Shown piece after piece: positions 54,683-64,000 of a stretch of DNA of 64,000 nucleotides (positions are counted from its first letter, which is position 1; every line of letters starts with the position of its first letter). The stretch covers positions 35,001 through 99,000 of the forward strand of contig WPIO01000165.1 in NCBI GenBank assembly GCA_009760855.2, written 5' to 3'. The translations under genes were made by a program, and so were the position numbers. The notes below the pieces were generated by a model. The model was not told where the DNA came from. It did not search any database and saw nothing but the letters and a program-made list of their open reading frames with translations. This DNA is from Cristatella mucedo. Lineage: Eukaryota > Bryozoa > Phylactolaemata > Cristatellidae.

Positions 54683-56892
54683 TCATTGGTCGGCAGCCTC
54701 GTCACCGCTTGCGTCGGCGTCCTCAAACTGACCCGTATCCATTACGTCGTCGCAGACGCCACCTGCAAATCACTGCTAGCCTGCGACGACGGCACGGAAA
54801 GCACGCAGCTTTTGCAAGGCCCTCGGCCCGTCCTCCAGGCTGGCGCCAGCCGGAGGTCCGCCTGGCGCCAGCCTGGAGAGGTCGCAGAGCAGCAGCTACA
54901 GCTGCAGCGGCCCATAGCGAACAGAGGCTAGCACCCTGGCACCCGCAAGTCCTCCTGCTGACCGCACCCCGGAGGGCTTGGATGCATGGCAAAGCAGCAC
55001 ATTTATCGCAAGCGACGCGGCACGTCTATCGCAAGCGACGCGGCGCGCGAGCAAATAGCCACGTCACCTCCGTCGCCCGTGCCGTTGCTTCCGTGTCCAG
55101 TCGTGGCGAGCCGGCTGCCTGGAGCTGCATGACCAGCGGTACCGAAAGCGGGCAGACGACCGTCAACTCCGGCCGCGTCGTCGCCGGCTGCGCCGTCGTC
55201 CTCGCCGCCGTAGTACCATTCTGCGTCTGCGAATTTGGCAAGCGGCAGCCAGTGACGAGAGCGGCGGCGGCTGCACCGGCGTCGACGTGTACCGAGCGCG
55301 CGCATGCACGCTCACCCCACATGCCGAGACCGCAAGCGGGATCCGGGCCAAATCGGCTGCCAGTGCTGAGGCGGCCGTGGCAGAAAAACGCAACGCTGCG
55401 AGCAACGGACACGAACGGCTGCCTGCTCGGGCGGCCGTGGCGCGGCAAAACTCACCCGAATCGCTGTCGGCCTGCTCGTCCGGATGAAGCTCTTGCGCCC
55501 GGCACATGGCCTGGTACATGGCCTCCACTGCAGCGCAGCAAATCGAGCGAGTGCGCGCGTCAGGCAGCTACATTCGAAGAGAGCCGCGCCGGAAGCGCTG
55601 GCCACCAGCGACCGGCGGCCAGCAGCACCGGCGGGTACGATGCGAAGCAACACTCACGGCTGCCAGGCTCTTGCGGAACGAAGCGCAGCTCGGTGGGTCC
55701 GCTTTCCTCATCCTCTTCTCCTTCGTCTCCGCCGTCGTCATCGTCGTCTCCTCCTCCTCCACCAGAGAGCTCGGCGGCCGGCGCCGTGGCGGCATCTGCT
55801 CGGAGACGGAGGCCTGAGTGTGAGCACAAGCCCTGCACAGCCCCTGCGCCGCTGCCGGGCCTTAGCGGTGAGCGACCGATGCCTTGCACCGCCGGAGCCG
55901 GAACGACTTGCTCCGGCAAGAGGCCGAATCCTAACTCGGCAGACGACTCGTCAAAAGCGAGCGGCAGAGGCTGCGTCCAGCTAATGCTCCCTCAATAATC
56001 GACATCAACATGACAAGTCATGTAATGTGCGCAACCGTGCACGTGCGCTGTGCTTGCACGGGCAGGCCCACGCAGCACAACGAGGCCACGAGGCGCTGTC
56101 AGGACGACCTGTCGGGTCGTCGGCTCGGTGTAGCAGCCTCGGGCGGCTCCAGCAGGCGGGGTGGGGGGCGGCGCGTGATGCATAATTGTCTTTCTACCGA
56201 GGCAGACGCAGGAACCGGAGCTGTAGCAGCAAGAGCAGAAGCCTAGAAAGAGACGAAGTCTCTGAGGGCGCTACGCAAATGTGTTATTATCACTACTATC
56301 TTGCGCGGATCTATTATCGTATGTCGACTCCAGTGCACTTCCTGACTTGAAAGGTGGCCATGAACCGGCCATCAGCTGACAACATGGAAGACCTGGCCAT
56401 CAGCTTCGGTGGGGCGACACACCGAAGCTGCCCAACGCGAAGCGCACAGGAACCAGCCAGCCCCTTTTCTAACACTTTTCTCTCTGCCGGACTGCATGCG
56501 AACCTAGAGACGATCTGCTTGGCAGACTGCTTTTGCATTTAAACCGGCGAGTGAACCGGCGAGAGGCAACAAAGAACGGGGAGACAACCAAGGGGACCAC
56601 GCCCCCTCATGCTGCCAGGAAGCTTGAGGGTCACAGGCAGCAGAAGCAGCCGCACACACAGCGCAGGAAGCTCCGTCGCTCATCATGCACGAAACGTGCC
56701 TGAGCGCCACGGCAGTAAGAGCAACGCGACAGTCGTCGGCCCGTGCGCGGCCACGTACCAAGGTCGCAGTCTAGAATCAAGTAAAGACACTGGTGCGGAA
56801 AAGCCCTCAGATCCTTCGAGATGGCGTGGATCGAGATGGCCGGGTACTCGACGGAGAAGCCTTGGCCATTCTCGCCAACCCACGAGAGGCGG
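54683..56892 (-). CDS. CLNS1A: pICln (chloride nucleotide-sensitive channel 1A / methylosome subunit), first exon not found
   Basis: pICln is a cytosolic PH-fold chaperone that delivers Sm proteins to the PRMT5 methylosome and the SMN complex. Exons on the minus strand: 56892-56759 (RLSWVGENGQGFSVEYPAIS, IHAISKDLRAFPHQCLYL); 55795-55658 (acidic GGGGGDDDDDGGDEGEEDEE, then SGPTELRFVPQEPGS); 55527-55456 (LEAMYQAMCRAQELHPDEQA, DSDS); from 55226 (DAEWYYGGEDDG, end uncertain); about 54872-54805 (SLEDGPRALQKL); and 54762-54683 (DVMDTGQFEDADASGDEAAD, stop). The first three junctions have GT-AG sites and exactly matching phases. Residues such as the SLEYPAISLHAISRD, EFRFVP, LEAMF..MC..LHPD and GQFEDAD blocks of the family are all recognisable. 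The start exon (up to TLYIAES) is absent from 56893-64000 as far as I can read. The splicing of the last two exons is unsure, since the gap is only about 40 bases. Confidence 0.88.
56222..56290 (+). mobile_element. LINE-2 tail in a pICln intron
   Basis: AGCCTAGAAAGAGACGAAGT then CTCTGAGGGCGCTACGCAAA and TGTTATTATC. A short 3' terminus antisense to the host gene. Confidence 0.7.
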
Positions 56893-57559
56893 CTGCAAGA
56901 AAGAGCGAGAAGATCCTGCGATGAGCGGCACGCGATCCCAACTGACCGATCGCTGGGCAGGTGCAGCTAGCTTCTCGTCCTCAGCAGCGGTCACAGAAGC
57001 ATATCTTTAATGCCCTACCTGGCGGCGGCGGCAGCAGCACTGCTGCAGATGTATGCCCTCTCGCAAACACAGGAGGAGCACATCTGACCTCATGCCTGCA
57101 TCGGTAGCAACAGCAGTTTCCTGCCTGGAACTATGGGCTGCTTCTGCAGCCAGCCCCCACCTAGTAGTACAGCCTAGCCCAGGAGGTTTACAAGTTTATA
57201 GCAGCAGCAGCAGCGTCCAGTACCGAGATTTCAACACGGCTCACATTCAAGGCACTGGGCTAGGAGATGAGTCTGCTTACGACAATGCGATATGAGCCGA
57301 GGGGGTAGGGTATTTATTTGCACTGACCCCAGCATCTCTTCCGGTCTACCTTGCATCCCGTCCAGCCCCATTTGCCTTCTCTGTTAAGGAGGGGGTAAGG
57401 GATCGAGAGGTCGAGGGGCAGCAGCAATCCGAGCATGGATTAGACAGCCAGGATGTATGACAACTAGTAACCAACGATCGGAGTTGACATGCACCGTGCC
57501 GACAAGGATGCACCCTCCTGTCAGTGTCGAGCTTACACGGCAGCACCCATTAGCTAAAT
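56893..57559. other. Upstream intron of pICln, no exon found
   Basis: Includes CAG-rich text at 57000-57060 and 57190-57215. I searched the minus strand for the conserved first-exon motif and found none. Confidence 0.5.
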
Positions 57560-57760
57560 GGGCGAGGCTGCCATAGGGCCTTGATAGCTAGCACGTAGGG
57601 GGTAAGGCGGTCCGGTCCCTCTTCACAACGAGGTAGCGGGTTCGAATCTCCTAGAGGACAATCTTTTTTCACCAACTGCAGGCTGAGAAGACAGCTGCAA
57701 AGACTCGTCTGCCGCCATACAAAAGGGGCTGTTAAATCAGCTGCTTACATCGACGGCTCC
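57560..57760 (+). mobile_element. SINE-A-like copy
   Basis: Tandem tRNA-like features: GGTAAGGCGGTCCGGTCCC and B box GGTTCGAATC (57639-57648), then AATCTTTTTTCACCAACTGC, GCCGCCATACAAAAGGGGCT and GTTAAATCAGCTGC. A subfamily distinct from the copy at 3845-4012. Confidence 0.7.
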
Positions 57761-58299
57761 CTAAATGGCCATCGATGTAAGAAGAAATGCTTAATCACAG
57801 AGAGGCTGCAGAAGTGGGTTGCTTAGAAAAGTCAGCCATACGCTGCCAGCAGACATGAGTAGAAAACTACTTCCTCTCTCACATTTAGGTTTCACCTTGC
57901 TAGGCCTTTCTGCGCATCACACCACGTGACCAAGAAGCACAGTGGGGTAACTCATAGCACCCGAACAATTGCCTCTCGATATTTCCGGGAGAAGCATCTG
58001 GGAGAGGCAGGCTGGCATGCACACTTACTAAATACCGTTTGTTATTTTTTGGTGGTGGAGGAGTCCACCAATCCGAGCAAAGTAAGGAAAGCAGACATCC
58101 TCATCCTCACTACTGCCCGAAGGATTGGGAATGCTTCACTTCCTGAAGCTCGTGAGAAGAAGCGCTCGGTCCCTGGTGCTGGGGCAACTATCTCGCCTGC
58201 TGGCTCCTTTGCAAGTAGGCAAATGTGCAACTAAAGTCGATACAGCAAAGACCCGTTTCAATAAAGCATATGCCACCCGACTGACGGCAGAGTCGCCAT
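57761..58299. other. No recognised gene
   Basis: Frames of up to 102 residues without motifs. TATTTTTTGGTGGTGGAGGA and adjacent text do not match other parts of the window. Confidence 0.45.
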
Positions 58300-58930
58300 T
58301 GCCGAATGCCACCTCCCTCAATTTCAAACCGTTTACAGTCCCCCCCCAGGACGTCTTTCAAATCTGATGTCTTTTGAGCTCGTCCGGCAACAAGCTGATA
58401 ATGGTGGCTGTATTCCATCAAATATTCTCCCACAAAATATGCTGTCAGCCCCTATTGTGACTCAATTCTGTCAGACCCTTGACATCGATGGTGTCTGCTC
58501 GAGAATTTTCTTCTCCAGCCGTGCTGCTCAATCCCCCATTCGACCTGTCATCACTGGTACAACGCTACAGCACGACACTAGCTGACATGCTCGACAAGTT
58601 GGCACCTCCAAGTGCACTGTGCTCCCTCACCCAGACGGCTTATGTTTTACTGCGGACATTAGACTAGCAAGACCTACAAGGCACAAGCTCGCGAAAGCGC
58701 GCAGAATATCGGAACTGACTACCCATCGCCAGGCAGAATATCGGAACTGGTCGCCAGGCTCATACTCAGATAATACAGTAGAACATAGTAAGCGACCAAA
58801 GGCCAAATCAGTTTCTACAAAAATATTGTTGATTCAGACGGACAATAAAAAAAATGTTATTATCAACTATCAACCATCTCCTCAACAGCTCCAAGGTGAG
58901 CTCCGTAACTATTGATCGTTGTGGCGATCG
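58300..58930 (+). pseudogene. LINE-2 endonuclease-region fragment
   Basis: SLNFKPFTVP, then broken text related to the linker of the fuller LINE-2 copy at 61021-61806 (LDIDxVxxRI, SPPSDLSSL, YxTTLADMLD). Several frame shifts. Truncated at both ends. Confidence 0.7.
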
Positions 58931-60162
58931 CTTCTCTATAATATTCTTTAATAATAAAAATAATGCACTCGATAAAGCGTCCTCAGAGAATTCAATCCCT
59001 TTCTAGATGCTCTACATTTGCTGCAAAGGGAAATGCAATTGAATGGTGAGTAAAATCATGCTTGATAAACAAACAACAATAGTAACATGGTTAGGGGTGA
59101 CATGCACAGGGTCAGCATGCAAATGTGGTTAGTGGCAGCATGCACAGTGTCAGCACGCATAAGCACATCGAGGACGAATCACAGGGACCCACTAAATGCT
59201 GTCCTAAATAGGTGTTTTTTAAGTTCTTTTTAAATGTGGTCTAGTCAGGGGATGTTCTGCCACAATTCGAAAGTGAGTTCCAGGCTTTGGGAGCATACGA
59301 ACTAAATGCACGATCTCCAAAGGATTTGAGGATTGTACGAGGTATTGGTAGACGGTTGGATTCCGAAAAGTGGGTGGCGCGATGCTTGGCCTGGTGGGGG
59401 AGTACATCTGAGAGATAGGCTGGAGCCAAAGAATGAGGTGACCTAAAAGTGAGCGACAAAACCATGAAGCCAATCCGTTGCTTGACTGGTAGCCAGTGCA
59501 GGTCGGCGAGAAGTGGTGCGATGTGGACACTGCGACGCTCACGACAGACAAGCCTAGCTGCAGAGGTTCGCATCAGCTGCAATCGCCTGATCGCACATGC
59601 CGGTAGGCCAGCAAGCAGTGAGTTACAGAATTCAAGACTGGATGTCACGAATGCATGGACCAACTTGGACGTGGTAGCCTTATCTAAAACAAGCCCGAAT
59701 TTTAGCAATGTGGTCGTCTAACGAGAGGTCACTTTGGAACACGATACCTCGATTTCGAGCTGATTCAACTGGAGATACGCTGGCAGAGCCAATTTTGAGC
59801 CTCAGCCTTTTCAATTTCTGAATCACACTGGGTTTGCCCGTAACTAGTAAGTTAGTTTTATCATCGTTTAGTTTTAGAAAGTTCACTGCCATCCATGTGC
59901 GGATGTCGTCAATGCATGCAGCAAGTGAGTTGAGAGAATTCGAGGTGCTCGAAGGCTGGGAGGGATCAAAGCAAAGGTACAACTGTGTGTCATCCGCATA
60001 GAAGTGAAAGCCAAGGTTGTGCTTGGCAATCACATCAGCAAGAGGGAGGGTATAAACCGTGAAAAGAACCGGGCCTAGCACGGAGCCCTGAGGTACCCCA
60101 TATTTCAGAGGCTCCTCAGTGGATCTATGTCCATTCACGTCAATACTCTGGAGTCTCCCACC

Positions 60163-60216
60163 GAGATAAGACCTGAGCCGTTGCAGACCGAGATAAGACC
60201 TGAGCCGTTGCAGAGC
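60163..60216. repeat. In-frame 27-bp duplication in LINE-2 RT
   Basis: CCGAGATAAGACCTGAGCCG TTGCAGA is repeated head to tail. On the minus strand this gives LQRLRSYLG twice, keeping the reading frame. Confidence 0.9.
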
Positions 60217-60302
60217 AGTGCCAGTGATGCCCAGTCGAGATGAGAGTCGCTCTAGAAGAACTATGTGATCGATAGTATCAAAAGCTGCCAAAAAATCGAG
60301 CA

Positions 60303-60547
60303 AAACAAGCAGACACTAATAATAATAACAATAATAATAATAATGCACTTGATAAAGCGCCCTCAGAGAACTTAATCTCTCTGTAGGCGCTTTACATTTG
60401 CTGCAAAGGGAAAATGCAATTGAATGGTGAGCAAAATCATGCTTGATAAACAAACAAAATGAATAACATGGTTAGGGGTGACATGCACAAGGTCAGCACG
60501 CAAATGTGGTTAGAGGCAGCATGCACATTGTCAGCACACATAAGCAC
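60303..60547 (-). mobile_element. LINE-2 3' end nested in LINE-2
   Basis: (AAT)n, GATAAAGCGCCCTCAGAGAAC, GGCGCTTTACATTTGCTGCA and the GCATGC motif region up to ACATAAGCACAC. It separates ...NAAVGRV from the LLD.AAFDTIDH block of the host element. Confidence 0.88.
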
Positions 60548-62460
60548 ACTCTACCCACGGCTGCATTCCTAAGTAAGTCGTTGTACACCCTAAGCAATGC
60601 TGACTCCGTGGAGTTATTAGCTCTAAAGCCAGACTGGAACTTACTAGCAAGGTTTGAAGTTTCGATATATGAGTTCAGCTGGTCCGCCACGACCTGTTCC
60701 AGTGTCTTTGATAGGAATGGTAGAAGGGAGACTGGGCGGGTGTTGCTCAAGTTCTCTTGGTCTAGTGTCGCTTTCTTGAGAAGTGGCCTGACTACAGCTT
60801 TTTTGAAAGGTGCTGGGACATGACCTGAGGCTAATGACATATTAATGATGTTAGTTATGCATGGCAGCAGCAGATCAATGCAACGTAAGAGCAGGACATT
60901 GGGAATAGAGTCCAGAGGACTCGTCTCCTTTGATTGGGATACGAACTTCAGGACTAGATCACCGGTGACCTGCTTAAATGTAGACATTGAGGTTCAGCCA
61001 GGAATCGGGGGAACAGCAGTCTAGGGGGATGTTGTCATCACAGGGATGGACTCCCTGATCTTGTCTATCTTCTGCACAAAGAATCGAGAGAAGCGATCGG
61101 CTAGATCACAAGGATCATCAGGTAGGGTGCTAATCTGGGAGCGGTTGAGGAGATGGTTGATCGTCGACATCTGCATTTTCGGATTGTGAATCTGTAATTC
61201 AACAACGTTGCTATAGAAGCTAGACTTGGCCTTTGCTAGGATCGATTGGTATGACCTACAGTAGTCTTTACATGACTGTCGATGGACAGCCAGTCCTGAT
61301 CTTTTGTATGCTTTTTCAAGCTTGTGCTTAGTAGACCTGGCTAGTTTAATGTATGTGGTAAACCATAGGCTGTCTGGGCGAGGGCGCACAGTGCGCTTTG
61401 TCAGAGGTGCAAACTCGTCGAGCATGTCAGCTAGTGTCGTGTTGTAGCTATCTACCAATGATGACAGATCGGAGGGAGGACTGAGCAGCAGAGGTGAAGC
61501 AGAAATTCTCGCACGGACAGTATCGATGTCAAGGGTCTTGAGGTTTCGCGATTCATAGGTTATTTTAGAGGAGGTGGGCACACACTGTAGATTGAATGAG
61601 ATCTGCATGTGGTCAGATAAGCAGGATTTGGTGATAATTGGTGATGACAAAGTGCAGTTGTATGAGAAAATCTGGTCGAGCGTGTGACCCTTGATGTAGA
61701 TAGGGCCATGCACATGAGCCACAAGAGACAATGAGTCGGTCAATGCACGAAATTCGGTGCTGAAAGCGTCAGATAAGTTATCAGAGTGAACGTTGAAATC
61801 ACCCATAACGAGGAAAGATCGATTTCTTGCACACAGAATCGAAATGAGAACGGAGAAAAATCTGAGATAAAGGAGGATTTGGTACCTGGTGGGCGACAGA
61901 CTATGCCACTATCGGTAGCTTGTATTCGGATGAGACCAAGATAATTGATTCACAAGACTGCTTCCAGGGTACTGCAAATGGCTTGAAGTTGAATTTCGAG
62001 CTCATGATAATAGCACTCCACCTCCAGTTTTGATTGATTTAGGGGTGTGAAAGAACGAGAGTAGTGTCTTTAATTGTTGGGCAGTTTATCGATTTCAGCC
62101 AAGTTTCAGTTAGGGCGAGCAGGTCAATACCGTTTTCAGAAATAAGGTCGCTTATTACTAGAGGTTTATTGCACATTGAGCGAGGATTTCAAAGGCAAGC
62201 GTTAAGTCTGGCCGATGGAGTTACAACAGGCCTGATGACCACGAAGTTAAAGAGATTCACAGTGACACATGTGGGATAGTGTGCTGAGCGGTTCGAGACA
62301 ATGCTAGGAATGCCAAATGAGGGGGTACTCAGCTCGCAGTTCCTGCCCAACGAGCGGCGTCTGAGCTGGCGGTTCCGGCCACCACGGCGGCTACGGGGTG
62401 CTTTTCTTTTGTTAATGCATAGCTCATGAATCTTAGCAACAACATTAATATCTAGGAATG

Positions 62461-62789
62461 CATTTGATCTACGATGACGAAGCGATAGCAGGTGCTGACG
62501 ATCTAGCCGCCGGCGTAGCTAAGGCAGCCGCCGGCGTGGGAGACCCAGCAGCCCGAAGCGATAAGCGTTTAGATGTCCATAGGCACGTAGTTTCTTACGT
62601 GCTACGGTCAAATAACAATCAGAATAACTTTAAACAGGTCTTAGCTGTATCGTTTCCGTATAAGATGTTCGCAAGAACTTCGATTTTCGGAAGAATTCTG
62701 CAACGAACTCTGATGGCTCCTTTTCTCTCTTCTTTGTCAGTAAGATGCCACCAACTCTTCCAAATCAAATAGCTAAGGGTCAGGATCAA
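62461..62789. other. Unidentified; possibly LINE-2 5' region
   Basis: GATCTAGCCGCCGGCGTAGC and GCAGCCGCCGGCGTGGGAGA form a small repeat. A 104-residue plus frame has no recognised motif. Confidence 0.35.
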
Positions 62790-63172
62790 CCACACAGGAT
62801 CAACCACAAATCCTTAGGAGCCTGTGCCTTTAGTTTCTATGCTCTTAAAGCCTGGAACTCGATTACGACTGATGTCTACAATCCCCTGACTCGAAATTAA
62901 AAAAAGCTAAAACACACATGTCTATCACAGCATTTGGTGGGTCCTTCTGACTATTCCTATGTAGGCTTGTGCATGCTAACACTGTGTATGCTGCAACTGA
63001 CCATATTTACATGTTGATATCGTGAATATTACCTCTAACCATGTTAAAATAGGTTGACATTGTGCAAGTTACCATTAACCATTTGACCGGGCTTCCTTTA
63101 CAGCACATGCAAACTGCTAAGAAAGAGATCAAGTTCTCTGTAGGTGGTAAACAAATTTATTCTTATTATTAG
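62790..63172 (+). mobile_element. LINE-2 3' end, diverged
   Basis: CACAAATCCTTAGGAGCCTG then AAAGCCTGGAACTCGATTAC (KAWNSI), the repeated GCATG motifs, GAAAGAGATCAAGTTCTCTG and a short ATT tail. Confidence 0.75.
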
Positions 63173-63334
63173 GCATAATTAGACAGGGTTGCAAAACACC
63201 TTGCTTACAAGAGACAGCATTATCGAACAAAAATAGCACGTTTCAACAATTCTTCAAACGAAAAGCTGGTGGTTTCTAAATACACACTACCACGGCAATA
63301 GTAGCAGCAAATGCTTGCCCAAAAATGCTGCAAT

Positions 63335-63417
<83 letters not shown>

Positions 63418-63465
63418 GATAATATATATATATATATATATATACCATATATATATATATATATA
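63335..63465. repeat. (AT)n microsatellite
   Basis: TATATA runs with single-base interruptions (ACAT, AGATAA, ACCAT). All Ile/Tyr frames here are artefacts. Confidence 0.95.
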
Positions 63466-63555
63466 AGCATGCACATAACACTCTTCTAGAACGAGATCTT
63501 TGTCTAGGCACTAGTGCAGAAAAGGGAGTCCGATCGGCACAAATCGTTGTAACAA

Positions 63556-63741
63556 ATGCATAATTGCACCACGTGGGCACATATTGAGTCCATCTTGAGC
63601 ACCGACGAATTCTCGTTGGGCATCACCAGAATGGCACTGCGATGGTGCAGATTCCTGCCTTTGAGCCAGCTCTTCGACAACTATCAGCTAAGAGTCACCC
63701 GGCGAGTCTTCAAAGCATGGACACTCCTCCCTCCCGGCTAA
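63556..63741 (+). other. Small open frame of unknown nature
   Basis: 61 residues with DEFSLGITRMALRWCRFLPL and RVTRRVFKAWTLLPPG. Amino-acid composition is protein-like, but I recognise no family, and no splice partner or duplicate is seen. Could be chance. Confidence 0.2.
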
Positions 63742-63779
63742 TACGTGCTTCTTTTCCAGTGTGCTGTACTCTCTCAACT

Positions 63780-64000
63780 ACCGGGCAGCACAAACCGCTG
63801 ACATGATGACTTGGATTGCAGCAACCCTTGGAAAACTCGACGATCAACCAAATTATTCGTTATGGGAAAGCCTAGTGCTACATTAGATATCGGAATGCCC
63901 GATGCTCAAAATCGGCTCTCCCTGCATAACTGCTGTTGAATCTGCACGAAATCTAGGTGTCCTGATCCAAATTGACCTGTCACTAGAAGACCACATCAAC
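63780..64000 (+). mobile_element. LINE-2 RT fragment running off the window
   Basis: Ends LKIGSPCITAVESARNLGVL then IQIDLSLEDHIN, the RT region after YADD. The first part (63830-63890) is a degraded version of the LNDDKTNLLVTGKP region. Confidence 0.8.

Larger units (their letters stand above)
58945..62460 (-). pseudogene. LINE-2, nearly full length, with nested insertion
   Basis: Minus strand, from the start region (near 62400, basic RRGGRNR-type text; LTETWLKSI-type endonuclease text around 62100), through MGDFNVHSDNLSDAF (61806) and CLSDHMQISFN of the endonuclease, to RT: KKAVVRPLLKKATLDQENLS, SGFRANNSTESALLRVYNDL, then after an insertion [51 protein letters not shown] (YADD intact) and LNDDKTNLLVTGKP. 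The C-terminal frame from 59708 includes [20 protein letters not shown]. Tail (AAT)n at 58950-58965. Breaks: stops and shifts in the N-terminal half, the insertion at 60303-60547, and a deletion near 59690. Confidence 0.92.

Noticed and set aside
54709-55998. 429-residue plus-strand open frame
   Set aside because: It is the antisense of the pICln exons. Recognisable protein blocks and splice sites lie on the minus strand.

Overview
This window looks like non-coding-dominated nuclear DNA of an invertebrate animal. It has GT-AG introns, a spliced metazoan housekeeping gene (pICln), long dinucleotide and trinucleotide runs, tRNA-derived SINEs, two families of CR1/L2-like LINEs and a Ty3/gypsy element. 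I cannot name the species. Most long open frames are shadows of simple repeats or pieces of retroelements.

Three host loci are supported. (1) 15538-17275, minus strand: a two-exon gene for a small secreted precursor of 83 residues. It has a signal peptide, an acidic pro-piece ending in Lys-Arg, and a cationic Trp/Lys then Pro/Tyr-rich mature peptide ending GFGK. (2) 43494-44682, plus strand: a second two-exon gene whose promoter-proximal DNA, signal-peptide exon and intron start are homologous to gene 1, but whose second exon encodes a wholly different Gly/Arg-rich peptide after a Lys-Arg site. An orphan, decayed copy of that Gly-rich exon lies at 27113-27411. Together these look like a family of antimicrobial-peptide-type precursors with one shared prepro exon and interchangeable mature exons. 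This is the main discovery candidate of the window. (3) 54683-56892, minus strand: most of the pICln (CLNS1A) gene, with clear exons but no first exon found.

Layout. 1-15000: scattered LINE and SINE pieces, a Tc1-type transposase fragment, (GGC)n and (AT)n tracts, and a 15-bp CCAAT-bearing minisatellite. 15000-17800: CpG-rich DNA holding gene 1, its intron filled by nested LINE pieces. 17818-24172 and 31209-41720: two nearly identical ~6 kb blocks, about 13.4 kb apart. Copy 1 carries a private LINE tail (23668-23808). Copy 2 carries a private 4.3 kb gypsy element (37262-41537) with 5-bp target duplications. Between and after them (25075-29960, 41725-45960, 51080-52740) lie older diverged copies of a second block. 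42790-43690 is an inverted, internally deleted copy of 17040-19250 and brings the signal-peptide exon of gene 2. 45960-48890 is a third diverged copy of parts of the first block. 54000-57300: GC-rich pICln locus. 57560-64000: SINE and LINE-2 copies, one nearly full length (58945-62460).

Names used here: LINE-1 is the family whose 3' end is TTTGTGGAGTTACAGACGGA followed by (ATTAC)n. LINE-2 is the family whose 3' end is GAGTTCTCTGAGGGCGCTTT followed by (ATT)n. SINE-A and SINE-B are two tRNA-headed short elements. These are labels for this window only, not database names. All similarity statements come from reading by eye.
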